Below are positions 34,886-35,654 of a stretch of 35,654 bases of DNA, piece by piece; position 1 is the first letter of the stretch; the number at the start of each line of letters is the position of its first letter. This stretch comes from JBDOQU01 sp039839375 (GTDB taxonomy: Bacteria; Pseudomonadota; Alphaproteobacteria; DSM-16000; Inquilinaceae): positions 1 to 35,654 of the forward strand of contig NZ_JBDOQU010000025.1 of the NCBI RefSeq assembly GCF_039839375.1, given 5' to 3'. The notes beneath the pieces are model-generated. The model was not told where the DNA came from and made no database searches. It was given only the letters and a program-made list of their open reading frames with translations. A program made the translations under genes and the position numbers.

Positions 34886-35109
34886 AAGAAAAAACCGGCC
34901 CCGAAAGGCCGGTTTTCATTTTGTGCGCAGTGTGACCGTTGGCCGGTCTTCTTATCGTCATGGTGCCTTGATGTCCCGGAACCGCCGGCGCTCCCCCCGA
35001 AGCCTTAGGCGATCCCATTGCATCCAGACTTCCCAGGACCTTTCCTCCCTAAACTCAGGCCACTGAGTCAGTGCGCGTTTTTAGTGCCAATTGCTGATAA
35101 TTATGTCAA
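34886..35109 (-). ncRNA. Candidate small RNA or short mRNA with own promoter and terminator
   Basis: On the minus strand TTGACA (35109-35104) with a weak -10 (CACTAA at 17 bp or ACTAAA at 18 bp spacing, about 35086-35080) precedes about 190 bp that end in the perfect terminator at 34891-34916. In between is a 21-codon frame, ATG at 35021 region reading MQWDRLRLRGERRRFRDIKAP, with GGGAAG five bases before it, so it could be a leader or small-protein message rather than a true sRNA. I recognise no Rfam family in it; the SRP, 6S and RNase P signatures I know are absent. The 534-bp gap 34718-35251 otherwise holds only the repeat above. Confidence 0.35.
34891..34916. terminator. Bidirectional intrinsic terminator
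   Basis: A perfect 10-bp stem AAAACCGGCC (34891-34900) / GGCCGGTTTT (34907-34916) with loop CCGAAA. On the minus strand it is followed by TTTTTTCTT, a good U-tract; on the plus strand by the weaker TTTTCATTTT. It could end the RND operon and/or a minus-strand transcript starting near 35075. Confidence 0.85.
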
Positions 35110-35251
35110 GTCCGGTTGTTCCCCAATTTGAAACTTTTGTCATTTTCGGACGGATGATCCCGCTCCACTGTAAAAAGCTCGACCTCCTTCTCCCGCCCCC
35201 GCACCCTGGCGTGACCAAGGTCGATCGGTACGCCAAGGTCGGGTCGGAAGG

Positions 35252-35518
35252 TTAAAGCCGCCCGCCTCCAGGCCCGACGATCCGCCGCCCGTCCTCGGTC
35301 AGGCGGCAGATCAGCCAGTCGGGCTTGGTCGGATTCCCGAACCAGGGCGCGGCCCAGCCGGCGGCGAGGCAGGCCTCCACCGTACGCCGGGCGACGCGCC
35401 GCCCGTTGCGGTCGAACAGCGGCAGCTTCCCGCCCGGCTGGTCCAGCCCCCGCCGCAGCCACGCCAGTTGCGCGCGGGACGGCGCAATGCTCCGCTCCGG
35501 ACCTTCCTTTTTGGTCAT
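35252..35518 (-). CDS. Small hypothetical protein (LRRGLDQPGGKLPLFD family)
   Basis: An 88-residue soluble protein: AQLAWLRRGLDQPGGKLPLFDRNGRRVARRTVEACLAAGWAAPWFGNPTKPDWLICRLTEDGRRIV. The helix-helix-strand pattern ending in a DWLICRLTEDGRRIV wing looks winged-helix-like, as in short hypothetical proteins I have met in Rhodospirillales; its function is unknown. The start ATG and first few residues lie inside a dispersed palindrome (35509-35535), and only a weak GGGG is upstream, so this start may have been supplied by the repeat, or the true gene start was displaced by it. Confidence 0.65.
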   Translation of the reverse strand: MTKKEGPERSIAPSRAQLAWLRRGLDQPGGKLPLFDRNGRRVARRTVEACLAAGWAAPWFGNPTKPDWLICRLTEDGRRIVGPGGGRL

Positions 35519-35535
35519 TCCAGACCCCGATCTGG
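35509..35535. repeat. Half of a dispersed palindrome, broken by the IS110-family element
   Basis: TTTTTGGTCATTCC followed by the perfect palindrome CCAGA-CCCCGA-TCTGG (35520-35535) matches the GGTCATTCC-stem-GGAATCCATGG repeat seen at 21990-22016 (inverted) and 25643-25661/26008-26040. After TCTGG the expected AATCCATGG is missing and the sequence changes to CAACTGTG, the end of the transposase element. Confidence 0.75.
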
Positions 35536-35654
35536 CAACTGTGTTGTCAGGCCCAGGCTTTACGGTCTCTGAGCATGGCGTTGAGGTGGGTGAGGAGCTT
35601 TCTGGCGACGGCGATGATGGCGACTTTCTTGGTGAGTGAGCGGCTGTAGACAGC
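35536..35654 (-). mobile_element. IS110-family insertion sequence, right end, incomplete
   Basis: The element boundary is inferred at about 35536, where the dispersed palindrome stops matching its other copies, and runs off the window at 35654. It holds the transposase C-terminus and a short non-coding end. IS110 elements do not usually make target duplications or long inverted repeats, and none is seen. Confidence 0.7.
35547..35654 (-). CDS. IS110-family transposase, C-terminal fragment (runs off the window)
   Basis: Thirty-five codons and a TGA (35549-35547) on the minus strand read AVYSRSLTKKVAIIAVARKLLTHLNAMLRDRKAWA. The VARKLLTHLNAMLRD end is characteristic of the IS110/IS116/IS902 transposase C-terminus. 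Only about 11 bp lie between the stop and the point where the host repeat resumes (about 35536), so the right end is very short, as in the IS110 subgroup rather than the IS1111 subgroup. The rest of the gene and the left end, where a guide-type RNA would be encoded in that subgroup, are beyond the window. Confidence 0.85.
   Translation of the reverse strand, partial: AVYSRSLTKKVAIIAVARKLLTHLNAMLRDRKAWA

Noticed and set aside
34886..35080. 6S RNA, SRP RNA or RNase P RNA
   Set aside because: The SRP core GGTCAGGTCCGGAAGGAAGC-type motif and RNase P P4 sequences are absent, and no long 6S-like bubble could be drawn by eye.

Overview
This GC-rich window reads as chromosomal DNA of an alphaproteobacterium, most likely a Rhodospirillales-type organism. 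The assignment is inference. It rests on the gene order rpiB-glyA-nrdR-ribD-ribE-ribBX-ribH-nusB-thiL-(fliL-like)-MFS-hppA and on the second block bamE / ubiquinol-cytochrome c chaperone-DUF177-rpmF-plsX-fabH-ihfA-merR-tRNA-Pro. It also rests on a MucR/Ros regulator and a DUF6898 small protein, both typical of the class.

Layout. (1) 1-210: left edge with pieces of dispersed repeats. (2) 211-2230: a glutaryl-CoA dehydrogenase gene, a 58-residue DUF6898 protein and a MucR-family regulator with an AT-rich upstream region. (3) 2626-10324: a tightly packed, co-directional block for pentose phosphate, one-carbon, riboflavin and thiamine cofactor metabolism. NrdR and NusB are embedded in it, and it ends in a FliL-like membrane protein. 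(4) 10531-13993: an MFS transporter and a K+-independent proton-pumping pyrophosphatase, closed by a strong bidirectional terminator. (5) 14062-19761: an accessory-looking block inserted between conserved blocks. It holds a beta-propeller protein, a winged-helix regulator, a DUF899 thioredoxin-fold protein, a small membrane protein, an SRPBCC protein, a class III adenylate cyclase and an exported metallo-beta-lactamase-fold protein. (6) 19807-25541: a DUF333 protein, bamE, the cytochrome bc1 chaperone, DUF177, then rpmF-plsX-fabH-ihfA-merR and tRNA-Pro(GGG). (7) 25542-26143: gene-free repeat region carrying a 224-bp MITE-like element. (8) 26144-34717: arfB; a FecR-domain protein plus CHASE2-PAS histidine kinase pair on the minus strand; and a divergent two-gene RND efflux operon. 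(9) 34718-35654: a repeat, a bidirectional terminator that may end a minus-strand small RNA, a small hypothetical protein, and the 3' end of an IS110-family transposase that breaks a dispersed palindromic repeat.

Most of the window is ordinary housekeeping DNA. The points most worth following up are: the IS110-family element sitting in the same palindromic repeat family that also hosts the MITE; the FecR/CHASE2-kinase pair with its Gly/Asn/Asp tail; the accessory block around DUF899 and the cyclase; and the possible small RNA near 34.9-35.1 kb. I did not find an obviously complete, previously undescribed system. The FecR/CHASE2 pair beside the RND pump and the 14-19.8 kb block are the best candidates.
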